Origin: Salvia splendens
Taxonomy: Eukaryota > Streptophyta > Magnoliopsida > Lamiales > Lamiaceae
Assembly (NCBI RefSeq): GCF_004379255.2
Contig: NC_056039.1
Span: 33,741,883-33,805,882, forward strand
Direction: 5' to 3'
DNA: 64,000 nt
Below are positions 45,501-56,942 of the stretch, in pieces. Each line of letters begins with the position of its first letter. The stretch's first letter is position 1. A program made the position numbers and the translations under genes. The notes under the pieces were generated by a model. It was not told the origin of the DNA. It did no database searches and saw only the letters and a list, made by a program, of their open reading frames with translations.

Positions 45501-48500
45501 GTTAATAACTACTGGTGATAATAATGTGGTTGAAACATAAGAGCTGTGTGGTTAATAACATCTAGTGGCTATGTTTTATTACCTTGTATTGCTTGATTGA
45601 ATTTATGAATAGTTTATATTTGCTATGGAATTTGGTTTGTGTTTGTTACAGATGAGGAAAAGGAACTCTAACTTCTGTCTAAATGTTCAAGCTAACCATA
45701 ATGTTTCTGCTGTCCTATTGTTGTTTAATTGAGGCGTATGATGAGTTTCACTTGTCATTCCAGGGCTAAAACCCGGGTTGATGCTAGACACATGAAACGT
45801 GTTGTAACATTATTTATTCAACTAGCTACAAGTTTGGATAAAGGTTCAAAGGTAGAATATACAAGAGATGAGGTGATGAGATCCTGGAAAGAGGATTCGC
45901 CTCCTGCCTTTTCATGTACTTCCTCAAAATATAAGAAGAACCTGAATAAAGGGTCTGAAAGGAAACATTCATACAGAAGCAATGACAACCTGTTCATGAA
46001 TGGTCTTTACGACTCTGGAGATTGTGCTTCTGATCGAGAAATCAGAAAGCGATTATCCAAACTATACAAAAAATCTTTGGATTCTGGAAGTGACACATCT
46101 GATGACATGGATAGATCTTCCAATGCAAGTATCACCGAAAGTGAGAGCACTGCATCGGATACGGAAAGTGACTTAGAATCACCATCAGGAGGTTCTATCA
46201 AAGAGTCTAGGGGGGACACATTTTTCACACTTGATGATGGGCTTGATCGCTATGCCGATGAGCGTGAATGGGGTGCTCGCATGACAAAGGCTAGTCTCGT
46301 ACCCCCTGTCACAAGGAAGTATGAAGTTATTGATCACTATGTCATTGTAGCGGATGAGGAGGAAGTAAGAAGAAAAATGCAGGTTTCTTTACCTGAAGAC
46401 TATGACGAGAAGCTTTATGCTCAGAGAAATGGCACTGAGGAGTCTGATATGGAAATTCCTGAGGTGAAGGATTTTAAACCCAGGAAATCCCCGGGGGATG
46501 AGGTCTTAGAACAAGAAGTTTATGGTATCGATCCATACACTTATAATCTTCTTCTTGATTCAATGCCGGATGACTCAGATTGGTCACTTGTCGAAAAGCA
46601 TATGTTCATTGAAGAAGTTCTCCTCCGTGCTCTTAACAAGCAAATAAGAAAATTTACTGGCACTGGGAACACTCCTATGGTGTATCCTTTGAAACCTGTA
46701 TTTGAAGAGATACTGGTCACTGCTAATGAAAATGGAGACAGAAGACTCCTGCGTCTCTGCCAGTTTATGCTGAAGGCCATCGATGGTCGACCAGAGGACA
46801 ACTATGTTGCTTATCGAAAGGTCAGCCACCCCAACTTATCTTGTGCTATAAGTATATTGTTAATTTGTTTTCGATAGCATGTTCACGCTCATAGTCTTGT
46901 TCATGCCTTCTGATGGTGCTTCTCTGACCAGGGTCTTGGAGTAGTGTGCAACAAGGAAGGTGGTTTCACTGAAGATGACTTTGTTGTTGAATTTCTTGGA
47001 GAGGTAATGCTTCATTTTAATATCTCATTCTTCCTTCTGGTACTTATTTTAATGTATTATAATTATAATTTTAATTGTATTTACTCTGTTTTATTATTAA
47101 GAGCTTCCTGAGTTCACTTTAGTTCTTTTCTTTACATCCAAGATGCTACATTACCATATACTCTTATGCCCAGGGCTGGACCGTACCTGAAGGGAACTAC
47201 ATGATTCTTATGCACCTTTTTTATCCTAACTTTTAAAAACAGTTATTGGAGATGCTATTCGGTTTATCTTTCACCTATGACTTTGTGATCTGAACTTCTA
47301 TCTCCATTTGACCTTTTAGTGATTCCTTGCACAACTGATATGCGTAGTTGCAATATAAGCATGGTTTTTTAATACTGATGAACTTCGGCAATGGATCTTT
47401 ATCTTATCATTGTTATGCCAGTAACCTTGCACGCAAACCTTTATTTTGATGAGTTTTTCTTCTTTTGCTCATAGGTTTATCCTACTTGGAAATGGTTTGA
47501 AAAACAAGATGGTATCCGTGCTCTGCAAAAGAACAATAGTGATTCTGCCCCAGAGTTCTATAACATATATCTTGAGAGGCCGAAGGTATCCTACATTTGA
47601 TTGCGCAAATTATTTTGTTAGCATTTGCTCATCATGTTTTGATCTCTCATCTTCAAAAATGCGCCCTTAAAATAAATTATGTCTTGCGCCTTGGGCACTT
47701 TTAACAACTCGCTTTTCTTTATCTGCCAACCTCTTGATTCATTGAGCCTTGGGTTTATTCTAAATCTCTGTTTGCAGGGTGACGCTGATGGGTATGATTT
47801 AGTAGTTGTTGATGCAATGCACAAGGCAAACTACGCAAGTCGGATTTGTCACTCATGCAGACCCAATTGTGAAGCAAAGTATGTACTCTTATTTCCCGAT
47901 GAAATCTTGAAATCTTGTGTGACTTAAATGCTATAGGAATAATTTTAAGGGATTATTGCTATATCACTAACTTTGATAAAACAGGGTTACTGCTGTTGAT
48001 GGCCAGTACCAGATTGGTATCTATTCTGTAAGACCTATTGCTTATGGCGAAGAGATCACATTTGACTATAATTCTGTTACCGAGGTCAGTGAATTGCAAA
48101 GCAATGGTTATGCAGTATGAGATTTTTCTTCCCCTTCTTTTTACTTTGGTGGGTAACGATTGAATTCTGCAGAGTAAGGAAGAGTACGAAGCTTCAGTAT
48201 GTTTATGTGGCAACCAAGTTTGCCGTGGGAGTTATCTGAATCTGACAGGTGAAGGGGCTTTCCAAAAGGTATAGGATTTGATTAATTTCGTTAAAAGTTG
48301 ATAGCTTTCATCGATTCTTTAAGCATCACCATTTCCCTTATGTTTGTTGTTTTCTTATTTTCTGGCTATGGCTTGGGTTGCTGCAATAACTTTATTATTT
48401 TGGATGTTAGGTGCTGAAAGAGCATCATGGATTACTTGATCGGCACCAGTTGCTACTAGAGGCTTGTGAACTAAATTCGGTGACTGAGGAAGATTATATC

Positions 48501-50270
48501 GAACTGGGTAAAGCTGGACTTGGGAGTTGTTTGCTTGGTGGGTTGCCTGACTGGCTGATTGCCTACTCAGCTCGCTTGGTACGCTTCCTTCCCTTTAGGT
48601 TCTTGCTAACATGAAATGTTTCAAAGCCACCTTTTTATAATTGGATCTCTTATTTTAGGTGAGATTCATAAATTTTGAGAGGACGGAACTCCCTAATGTG
48701 ATTCTTAAGCATAATATAGATGAAAAGAAGAGATTCTTTGCTGAAGTAAACATGGAGCTTGAGAGGACTGATGCTGAAATCCAGGTATATGTCAGCCAAC
48801 TCACTTTTAACTTCCTCACCTTGTTTGTGCTGTCTTTGTTTGTGTTGGCAGCTATACAAGGATATAGATTTTGATATGTGGCTCATTAGTTGACTTTTAA
48901 TTGTTATAGGCGGAGGGTGTGTACAATCAGAGGCTCCAGAATTTGGCTCTTACAATTGACAAGGTAGAGCTGATTTAATTTTTGTCATCACATTCTTTTC
49001 TTCATTCCACAAAAGTGACTTCAAAATACTGATTGATACTCCTAGGAGTTTGTTGGCCAGTCTGTGTGTTTATTGTGTTTTATTGGATAGATGGGTTCAT
49101 GAGTTGATGAATTTTCGTGCCAAATTTCATGCAGGTGAGATATGTTATGCGATGTGTTTTTGGTGACCCAAAGAATGCCTCGCCTCCACTTGAAAGGCTT
49201 AGCCCTGAAGAAGCAGCTTCGTTCCTCTGGAAAGGAGAAGGGTCATTAGTGGAGGAACTTATTCAGTGCATGACTCCTCATATAGAAGATGCTATAGTGA
49301 AAGATCTCAAGGTGAAGATTAACGCTCACGATCCTTGTGGTTCTGATAACCCAGAGACGAAGCTTAGGAGGTCTTTATTATGGTAAGTGTTTTGAACCGA
49401 GGATAAGCATCTCAAGCTTAGAACACCTCTCCTTAGATATAATACAATGCGTTTACCTGTTTCAGGTTGAGAGATGAGGTGCGAAACCTTGCTTGTACAT
49501 ATAAAAGTCGGCATGATGCGGCTGCTGACTTGATACACCTATATGCTCATACCAAGTGCTTTTTTAGGATTAGAGTAAGTAACTCCAGCACAATGAACAT
49601 TCATTTCAGTTGAGTGTCCTCTTTTTCTTTTGATCTAATTTACATCTTGCAGGAATACAAGAAAGTAACTTCCCCACCCGTTTACATCACTCCGCTCGAC
49701 CTTGGTCCAAAGTACGCTGATAAGTTGGGTTCTGGTGTTCACGAATACTGCAAAACATATGGTGAGACATATTGTTTAGGGCAGCTAATGTTTTGGCACA
49801 ATCAAAACGCTGAACCAGATGCTGTCCTGGCCAAAGCAAGTCGAGGCTGCTTATCTTTACCTGATGTTGGCTCTTTCTATGCCAAAGTCCAAAAGCCATC
49901 ACGCCAGCGCGTCTATGGTCCAAGGACGGTGAAGTTCATGCTCTCTATCATGGTGAGTCCTTCGCGTACTTTTCATTTTTTCTTGTTCACCACTAAGAAG
50001 ATTACAAAATTCCGAGTTCCACAAAACTTGATATGTATCCGGATCTGTCTTTACTAGTTTTAAATCCAAAATCTCGTATTTCTATCCTGGCAGGAGAAGC
50101 AGCCCCAGAGACCTTGGCCAAAGGACAGGATATGGTCGTTCAAGAGCTCATTGAAATTCGTGGGGAGTCCGATGCTCGATGCTGCATTGCACAAGGGGTC
50201 GATTGATCGAGAGATGGTGCAGTGGTTACGGCATAGGCCTACTGTGTACCAGGCTACGTGGGATAGGTGA
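39522..50270 (+). CDS. ATXR3: Histone H3K4 methyltransferase ATXR3/SDG2-type
   Basis: Nuclear SET-domain enzyme; the Arabidopsis homologue is the main H3K4 trimethyltransferase, needed for growth and gametophytes. Nineteen coding exons join in frame: 39522-41709, 42037-42093, 42600-43739, 44022-44386, 44535-45047, 45139-45239, 45764-46820, 46932-47003, 47475-47585, 47778-47878, 47985-48084, 48173-48268, 48411-48578, 48659-48784, 48910-48963, 49135-49382, 49466-49574, 49653-49952 and 50094-50270. That gives 2360 residues, close to Arabidopsis. I chose ATG 39522 because MGDGGVAC matches the family start. The N-terminal third is charged and low-complexity, with VEKGEFIP repeats and ERGWK repeats (about 187-255). 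GYF-like modules lie near 587-640 and 988-1035, and an F-box-like segment near 1186-1235. SET is about 1808-1932: FVVEFLGE, HSCRPNCEAK from His1893, GEEITFDYNS from Gly1923. Post-SET cysteines are 1945, 1947 and 1952. No lesions seen. Confidence 0.95.
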
Positions 50271-50806
50271 TTTTTTTTGCAGGCAATGCTTTTGAGGATT
50301 CGCTGGTGAAAAAATGGCTCTGTAGTTAGTGCGTTAGATAGTCGTGTTTGTAGGTGCGCGATTCCTCTGAGGCATCCATTTGTTTGCGCTTTAAATTCTT
50401 GTGTACAGTTGCAACACATTCTCATTTGTAGGTCTTGTAATTTGCATTCATTCTTGGGTCATAGTGTTTGCTCTTTTTATTAATAGAAGTTGGCAAAAGA
50501 AAAAAAATATAAATTGCCATTGTTTTACTTTGTCCTCTTCTGTTTTGTATAGCTGGTAAATATATTTATGGTTGAATGTCAAAATGTTTTAATCATCTAG
50601 AAAATTGTAAATCTACCATTCTAGGCATTTTTGTTAAAAGATTTAGCACTAAATGCAAAACATGCTCAAAGCTAAAGCAGAGTCCAACAAAATAACAACC
50701 ATCTAAACAGTATCAAAATCATCATCAAGAATGACGACAATCTAAAGAGTAAGCCCTTGATATTAAATGAAACGCCTCTATTAACATAAAACGAAAATTC
50801 GAAAAA
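50271..50806 (+). other. 3' UTR of the ATXR3-like gene and spacer
   Basis: Likely 3' UTR to about 50500, then AT-rich spacer up to the copia insertion. No other gene visible. Confidence 0.5.
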
Positions 50807-50811
50807 TTACT

Positions 50812-51431
50812 TGTAATAATGGAGTGCTCATTTCAGTTGGAAGAAGCTCGGCTAGAAAGGAGTTCGGTAAGCTCGGCTTACCGAGCTGGAACTAGCCTAG
50901 AACTAGCCGAGAAGAAGAAGGCAGAAGTCGGTAAGCTCAGCGGTAAGGAAGCTTGGTAAGGAAGCTCGATAAGGAAGCTCGGCGTTGAGCTGGAATGAGC
51001 CGAGAAGGAAGAGTTCGGTTGTAAGCCGAGAAGGAGTTCGGTTGTAAGCCGAGGAAGGAGTTCGGTCTTGAACCGAGGAAGGAGTTCGGTCTTGAACCGA
51101 GAAGGAAGAAGCAATCTAGCCGAACTAGCCGTTGGAGCAGCAGTTAGTTAGCTGAGATGTAGCGGTTATTCTTCTTGCTTTCTTGATTCTTCTTGTAGTT
51201 AGTTAGTAGCAGTTGCTACTTGATTATAGAGCTTTAAATAGCTCACCGTGTATGTAGTTTAGAATAGAGTTTAATCAATAAAGAGTTTTCCAGTTTTCTC
51301 TCCAAGATTATCATCTTCAATACTCAAAGTGTGAGTGTGTGTGTTTTCTGCATTGTGTGATCTCATACAACAGTGAGTGTGTGTGTGATCTTATTGAGTG
51401 TGTGAAAGCCTTGTGTGTGCGAATCCTAACA
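50812..51431 (+). repeat. 5' LTR of the copia element
   Basis: 620 bp, TG...CA. It contains four copies of a roughly 24-bp minisatellite (GGAAGGAGTTCGGTTGTAAG type) at about 51005-51110, and a TTTAAATAG TATA-like box near 51232. Confidence 0.9.
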
Positions 51432-51582
51432 TTACTAAAAAGAAAATGTCCTACTAAACAGTCAAAATAAAAAAACCCATGCATGGTGCATATGAACAGA
51501 ATAACTTTAGCAAAGAATATATGCTCAAACAGCACTGCTCCTCTGTTGCTAATATGCCCCACTTTTCCTCTCACCCTTTGAA
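51432..51582 (+). repeat. Displaced copy of the 3' flank inside the copia element
   Basis: 151 bp identical by eye to 54968-55118, the first host DNA beyond the 3' LTR, including its TTACT duplication. It sits between the 5' LTR and the coding region, where the primer-binding site should be. The match stops abruptly at CCCTTTGAA. Confidence 0.88.
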
Positions 51583-51614
51583 GCTGATTTGCAGAGGATC
51601 AAACGGTTTCAGAG

Positions 51615-54431
51615 ATGGCAGCAAGGCTTGATGCAGAAAAGTTCACAGGCAAGAATGATTATGGCATGTGGAAGATGAAGATGAAGGCGGTTTTAATTCA
51701 ACAAGGCTTGGCGGCAGTTCTTGCAAAACCAGAGGAGAAAGGAAAGGCTCCAGTGCTTGATGAAAAAGCTCAGGCAAAGATGGAGGAAATGCAGCTCAAG
51801 GCACATTCTGCAGTGATTCTGTGCCTTGGAGATAAGGTCTTGAGGGAAGTTCAAGAAGCCAAGACTGCGGTGGAGATCTTGGACAAGTTAGATGAAGTTT
51901 ACTTGGCCAAATCCTTGGCTAATCGGCTGTACCTCAAGAAGAGGCTGTATGCCTATAGTTTTTCTGGAGATAGGTCCATCATTGAGCAGCTAGAGGAGTT
52001 CAACAAGATCATTGATGACCTGGGATCTGTTGATGTCAAGATCTCAGATGAGGATAAGGCCATTCTCACATTGAATGCCTTGCCTAGCTCGTATGACCAG
52101 CTAAGTGATGCAATTATCTATGGAAGAGATAAACCTATCACCTATGCAGAAGTCTATTCAGCCTTGATGGCCAAAGAACTCCAGAAGACAGCCAACAGAG
52201 GCTCTGCAAGCTCCAATGTTCAAGCTGCAGAGGCCTTGAATGTGAAGAAGTTCAAGAAGCAGAACTTCAAGAAGAAGTTTGAGGGCCCTAAACCCTCAAG
52301 TTCTGATGCTCAGAAGGAAACCAGAGCTTGCTATTGGTGCAAGAAACCTGGACATTTGAAGAAAGATTGTCATGCATGGAAGAGAAAGATGGCCTCTGAG
52401 GGACACAATCAATCTGATTGTGTGGAGAGTGCTGATCCCCCGGCTCAACTCATGAATATCAGTGATAGTGGGGTCAGTCATAGGTGGATAATGGACTCGG
52501 GGTGCAGCTTCCATATGTGCCCCAATAGAAGCTGGTTTCATGATCTTCAAGAAGCATCGGGTACGGTTGTTCTTGGTAATAATCACATTTGTCAGATCAA
52601 AGGAATAGGGAAGGTAAAGCTAAGCCTACAAGATGGCTCTATAAAGATCCTAACTGGGGTGAGGTATATTCCAGAAGTAAAGAGGAACCTCATCTCATTG
52701 GGAATGCTGGAACAGAAAGGGTTCACCATATTGATGAGTCAAGGAAAATTGTTTGTGAAATCTGGAGATGCAGTGATGATGGAGGCTGACAGAGAGCATA
52801 TTCTCTATTATCTGAAGGCTAAGGCTGTTGATGGAGAAAGCAATGCAGTGTCAGATGATTCCATAATGCTATGGCACAAGAGATTGGGCCACCCAGCTGA
52901 AGGAAGCTTCAAAGAACTCATCAAGAAGGGTCTGATCTCTGGAGATTTCAACAAGATGGACCCCTGTGAGCAATGTATACTTGGAAAGGCTAAGAAGGCA
53001 CCCTATCCTACAGGTATTCACTCTTCTACAACCCCTTTAGACTACATACATAGTGATCTTTGGGGGCCTTCACCGGTGTGTTCAATTGGTGGAGGAAAGT
53101 ATTATCTAGCTATCATTGATGACTATACAAGGAAGTTGTGGGTATATATTCTTAAAGAAAAATCTGAAACACTCACAAAGTTCAAAATATGGTGTAAGGA
53201 GGTTGAGCTAGAGAAGGGTAGAAGTGTTAAATGCTTAAGGACAGACAATGGCCTAGAGTTCTTGTCTGCTGAGTTTGATCTGTTTTGTAAAGAGAAGGGT
53301 ATGAAGAGGCACCGGACTGTTCCTGGTAATCCTCAGCAAAATGGTGTTGTGGAAAGGATGAATAGGACAATCCTAGAGAGGGTGAGGTGCCTACTTCTTG
53401 GGTCTGGTTTGAGCAGCAGATTCTGGGGTGAGGCTGTGTATACAGCAGCCTATCTCATCAATAAATGCCCATCTACTGCCCTGAAATCTGAAACTCCTGA
53501 TTACATGTGGTATGGAGCTCATAGTGACTACTCAAAATACAAGGTGTTTGGGTGTGTGGCCTATGCTCATGCTAGGCAAAGTAAGCTTGAAGCTAGGGCT
53601 CTGAAATGTATCTTGCTGGGGTATCAGAGGGGTGTTAAGGGGTATAGGCTCTGGTGTATTGAGCCCGGTAAGCAGAAGGTCTTGGTGAGTAGGGATGTGG
53701 TGTTCTTGGAGGATCAGATGCCATACCTGAAAGATAAGCTGGACTCCAGTGAAGATGAGGGTGATTTCTTCAAGGTGGAGCCTGTGGGGGTTGGCCTAGG
53801 AGCAGGTGGAGTTATTGACTCAGGGAGTGAGTCTGATTCAGATAAAGAAGAGGCTCCAACTCAGGGCAACCAGGCTGGTGAGTCTATATCAGACTCTATC
53901 AGAGACTATCAACTTGCAAGGGACAGAGTTAGAAGAGAAACAAGGCCACCAACAAAGTTCTCTGATGTTGTGTATTATGCTCTGTGTGCAGCTGAAAGTA
54001 TTGATGGTGCAGATCCACTCACATATAAAGAAGCTATGCAGAGCAAAGATAGAGAAAGATGGATTGAAGCCATGAATGAGGAAATAGAGTCTTTACTCAA
54101 GAACAAAACATGGATTTTGGTGGACAAATCCAAGCTGAATACAGATGAAAGGAGCAAGCACATAGACATAAAGTTGCATTTCATTAGAGATGAGATTGAA
54201 AAGGGGAGAGTGAAGGTGATTAAGATTAACACCTTGCACAATCCGGCTGACATGCTAACAAAGTCTCTAGGTAGAGACAAGTTTGATCATTGCAAGAAAT
54301 TGATCAATGTTTGTGCAAGAACTGAGATGAGCCCTCAGGTGGAGAATTGTAATAATGGAGTGCTCATTTCAGTTGGAAGAAGCTCGGCTAGAAAGGAGTT
54401 CGGTAAGCTCGGCTTACCGAGCTGGAACTAG
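51615..54431 (+). CDS. Copia Gag-protease-integrase polyprotein with RT deletion
   Basis: 938 codons, open throughout. The gag part (UBN2-like) has FTGKNDYGMWKMKMKAVL. A zinc knuckle CYWCKKPGHLKKDC lies near residue 239. The protease motif MDSGCSFHM is near 293. The GAG-pre-integrase has WHKRLGHP. Integrase has Asp481, Asp544 and Glu580, with the standard 35-residue Asp-Glu spacing. The reverse transcriptase starts normally (AMNEEIESLLKNKTW), but after VDKSK near residue 840 the text jumps to SKHIDIKLHFIRDEI, the end of RNase H. So roughly 400-500 residues are missing without breaking the frame. The frame then runs across the polypurine tract into the 3' LTR and stops at 54431, so the natural end is unclear. 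Confidence 0.88.
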   Translation: MAARLDAEKFTGKNDYGMWKMKMKAVLIQQGLAAVLAKPEEKGKAPVLDEKAQAKMEEMQLKAHSAVILCLGDKVLREVQEAKTAVEILDKLDEVYLAKSLANRLYLKKRLYAYSFSGDRSIIEQLEEFNKIIDDLGSVDVKISDEDKAILTLNALPSSYDQLSDAIIYGRDKPITYAEVYSALMAKELQKTANRGSASSNVQAAEALNVKKFKKQNFKKKFEGPKPSSSDAQKETRACYWCKKPGHLKKDCHAWKRKMASEGHNQSDCVESADPPAQLMNISDSGVSHRWIMDSGCSFHMCPNRSWFHDLQEASGTVVLGNNHICQIKGIGKVKLSLQDGSIKILTGVRYIPEVKRNLISLGMLEQKGFTILMSQGKLFVKSGDAVMMEADREHILYYLKAKAVDGESNAVSDDSIMLWHKRLGHPAEGSFKELIKKGLISGDFNKMDPCEQCILGKAKKAPYPTGIHSSTTPLDYIHSDLWGPSPVCSIGGGKYYLAIIDDYTRKLWVYILKEKSETLTKFKIWCKEVELEKGRSVKCLRTDNGLEFLSAEFDLFCKEKGMKRHRTVPGNPQQNGVVERMNRTILERVRCLLLGSGLSSRFWGEAVYTAAYLINKCPSTALKSETPDYMWYGAHSDYSKYKVFGCVAYAHARQSKLEARALKCILLGYQRGVKGYRLWCIEPGKQKVLVSRDVVFLEDQMPYLKDKLDSSEDEGDFFKVEPVGVGLGAGGVIDSGSESDSDKEEAPTQGNQAGESISDSIRDYQLARDRVRRETRPPTKFSDVVYYALCAAESIDGADPLTYKEAMQSKDRERWIEAMNEEIESLLKNKTWILVDKSKLNTDERSKHIDIKLHFIRDEIEKGRVKVIKINTLHNPADMLTKSLGRDKFDHCKKLINVCARTEMSPQVENCNNGVLISVGRSSARKEFGKLGLPSWN

Positions 54432-54967
54432 CCTGGAACTAGCCGAGAAGAAGAAGGCAGAAGTCGGTAAGCTCAGCGGTAAGGAAGCTTGGTAAGGAAG
54501 CTCGGTAAGGAAGCTCGGCGTTGAGCTGGAATGAGCCGAGAAGGAAGAGTTCGGTTGTAAGCCGAGAAGGAGTTCGGTTGTAAGCCGAGGAAGGAGTTCG
54601 GTCTTGAACCGAGGAAGGAGTTCGGTCTTGAACCGAGAAGGAAGAAGCAATCTAGCCGAACTAGCCGTTGGAGCAGCAGTTAGTTAGCTGAGATGTAGCG
54701 GTTATTCTTCTTGCTTTCTTGATTCTTCTTGTAGTTAGTTAGTAGCAGTTGCTACTTGATTATAGAGCTTTAAATAGCTCACCGTGTATGTAGTTTAGAA
54801 TAGAGTTTAATCAATAAAGAGTTTTCCAGTTTTCTCTCCAAGATTATCATCTTCAATACTCAAAGTGTGAGTGTGTGTGTTTTCTGCATTGTGTGATCTC
54901 ATACAACAGTGAGTGTGTGTGTGATCTTATTGAGTGTGTGAAAGCCTTGTGTGTGCGAATCCTAACA
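54348..54967 (+). repeat. 3' LTR of the copia element
   Basis: 620 bp, near-identical to the 5' LTR. The same minisatellite lies at about 54541-54645. It is followed by TTACT and then the 151-bp flank whose copy lies at 51432-51582. Confidence 0.9.
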
Positions 54968-54972
54968 TTACT

Positions 54973-55306
54973 AAAAAGAAAATGTCCTACTAAACAGTCA
55001 AAATAAAAAAACCCATGCATGGTGCATATGAACAGAATAACTTTAGCAAAGAATATATGCTCAAACAGCACTGCTCCTCTGTTGCTAATATGCCCCACTT
55101 TTCCTCTCACCCTTTGAAAAGAATCCAAAAGCCTCGAAGCAAAGAATATCAAACTGGATTACTTAATCACACAAAGGTAACAAAAATTAAAGTCACCACT
55201 ATGTTATAAACAAAAGAGGCTTTTTCAAAATCTCAATATATTCATTCCTTTCCCTCTTCAAACCTCATTCCTTTGCCTCTCTCTCATCACTCCAAAAACT
55301 GCTAAA
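54973..55306 (+). promoter_or_regulatory. Promoter and 5' UTR of the DUF1218 gene
   Basis: TATAAA at 55205-55210, about 100 bp before the ATG, is a probable TATA box. The copia 3' LTR ends about 340 bp upstream of the start codon, so the native upstream promoter is separated from the gene by the element. Confidence 0.55.
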
Positions 55307-56942
55307 ATGGGCAAGTTTATGGGCATTTTTGCCTGCCTCTTGATCGTCGGCCTTGATGTCGTAGGAGGGATTCTTGGCATCAAAGCAGAAGCTGCTCAAA
55401 ACCAGGTACAGATCTTGTACAAAAGCTTTGTTCAAACTCTTACAAAATAAAAAAAATATTCTTTCTTTTGTTGTCTTCTTCAACTACATTGATTAATAAT
55501 CTTTTTTCTTGATGGGGTTATTTAGGAGAAGCATTTGAGGCTGTGGATATTTGAGTGTAAAGAGCCAAGCCATGATGCATATGTTTTAGGGTTAGCAGCA
55601 GCAAGTCTTCTTGGAATAGCTCATGTTTTGGCTAATTTGCTTGGTGGATGCAGTGTTTGCACTCAAGAAGAGATTGAGAAAGCCTCTCCCACCAAGAAGT
55701 TGTCCATTGCATGCCTTGTTTTCACTTGGTAAATAACATTTCTTTCTCTATTAATGTTTGATTAGATTAAGGTTTATGGTTCTTGCGGTTTTTGGACATT
55801 TCTTGAAGATTTAGTGCTAATATAGATTGATGAGTTGTGAAGTGATGTTTAAACATCTATCTCAAACACACACACAGTCACACACACACACACACACACA
55901 CTTGAGTTACTATGTTTGATTTGATTAAGGTTTTGGTCCTGGTAGTTTTTGGACATTTCTTGAATATTTAGTGCTTAGGCATGATGAGTGGAGAAATACT
56001 AATGTTTTTCAGTGTGAATGAGAAGTTGGGGGTAAATTGGGACTAATTTAATTTGGTGGGTAATTGTGGGTGATAATGGAATATTATAATATTGGGAGTA
56101 TTTTTAAGAACATAAAACAATATTCACTATCCTTGATTTGGATAGGGCAAGAGATAATATAATTAATTAATTAATTAATTATGTTTTGCAGTGATTAAAT
56201 TAGTGATAATTATTAATTACCCCAACTAATCATCACTGGGTATATTTTTATTGAATTCTATAATATATTATCCAACTTAAGTCATGTTTACTTTTTCTGG
56301 ATAGAGATAATTACCAGAATAATCAAACATTATCCCATGCTTATTTTTTTGACCTTGTGAGTCGATAGTTAAACTCCCCTAATTGTTTTTGTAGTATTAT
56401 TTGTATTTTTATTTCTTTCTCCTTTTGCTAGTTTTTATTGCTATTTACATCAAATGAAACATTCCCTAGTCAAGACACACCAACGTAATACTAACATACC
56501 AAATCTAAACACTATTAAATAATAACATAATATTATAAGTGTGTCACAGTAGTAAAAGTTTTGTAGTTCACACATATTGGTATACTCAAATAATCACAAT
56601 TACAGAAATGTTCTCTTTCATTTTTTTTCTTTTTCTTTAATGTAATTACCTAGACACACCACATGACATTGTGTCTGGATCACTATAAAAACTCTATTAA
56701 ACAATAGCATAATTTTAAAAATGAATCATACATAAATGTTTGTTCAATTCGTGCAATCGCGCAGGATCATCCTAGCCGTGGGGCTCTCGATGCTCGTGAT
56801 CGGAATCATATCGAACCACAAATCGAGGGCGTCGTGCGGCTTCACACACCACCATTTCTTGTCGATCGGAGGCATACTATGCATGGTTCATGCTCTCTTT
56901 GCAGTTGCATACTATGTCACAGCCACTTCCACACTTGATTGA
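55307..56942 (+). CDS. DUF1218 four-helix membrane protein
   Basis: Plant-specific membrane family; some members modify lignin content or vein patterning, while the role of this one is unknown. Three exons join in frame: 55307-55405, 55526-55728 and 56765-56942, giving 159 residues. The first helix (about residues 4-26) may act as a signal anchor. Three further hydrophobic segments follow: YVLGLAAASLLGIAHVLANL, FTWIILAVGLSMLVIGI and IGGILCMVHALFAVAYYV. The conserved cysteines lie between the helices (FECKEP, GGCSVC, ASCGF). Intron 2 is about 1 kb and contains a (CA)n microsatellite at 55866-55904. The copia element sits close upstream. Confidence 0.88.
55866..55904. repeat. (CA)n microsatellite
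   Basis: Run of CA dinucleotides with one AGT interruption, inside intron 2 of the DUF1218 gene. Confidence 0.9.

Larger units (their letters stand above)
50807..54972 (+). mobile_element. Ty1/copia element, RT-deleted and rearranged at its 5' side
   Basis: TTACT at 50807-50811 and 54968-54972 is the target duplication. LTRs of 620 bp lie at 50812-51431 and 54348-54967 (TGTAATAATGG...CCTAACA) and differ at about two positions by eye (for example near 50892 and 50970). The 5' LTR is followed not by a primer site but by TTACT plus 146 bp (51432-51582) identical to the DNA just outside the 3' LTR (54968-55118). One ORF (51615-54431) encodes gag, protease and integrase, but most of reverse transcriptase and RNase H is missing. 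The polypurine tract is AGGTGGAGAAT before 54348. It cannot replicate alone. Confidence 0.9.
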
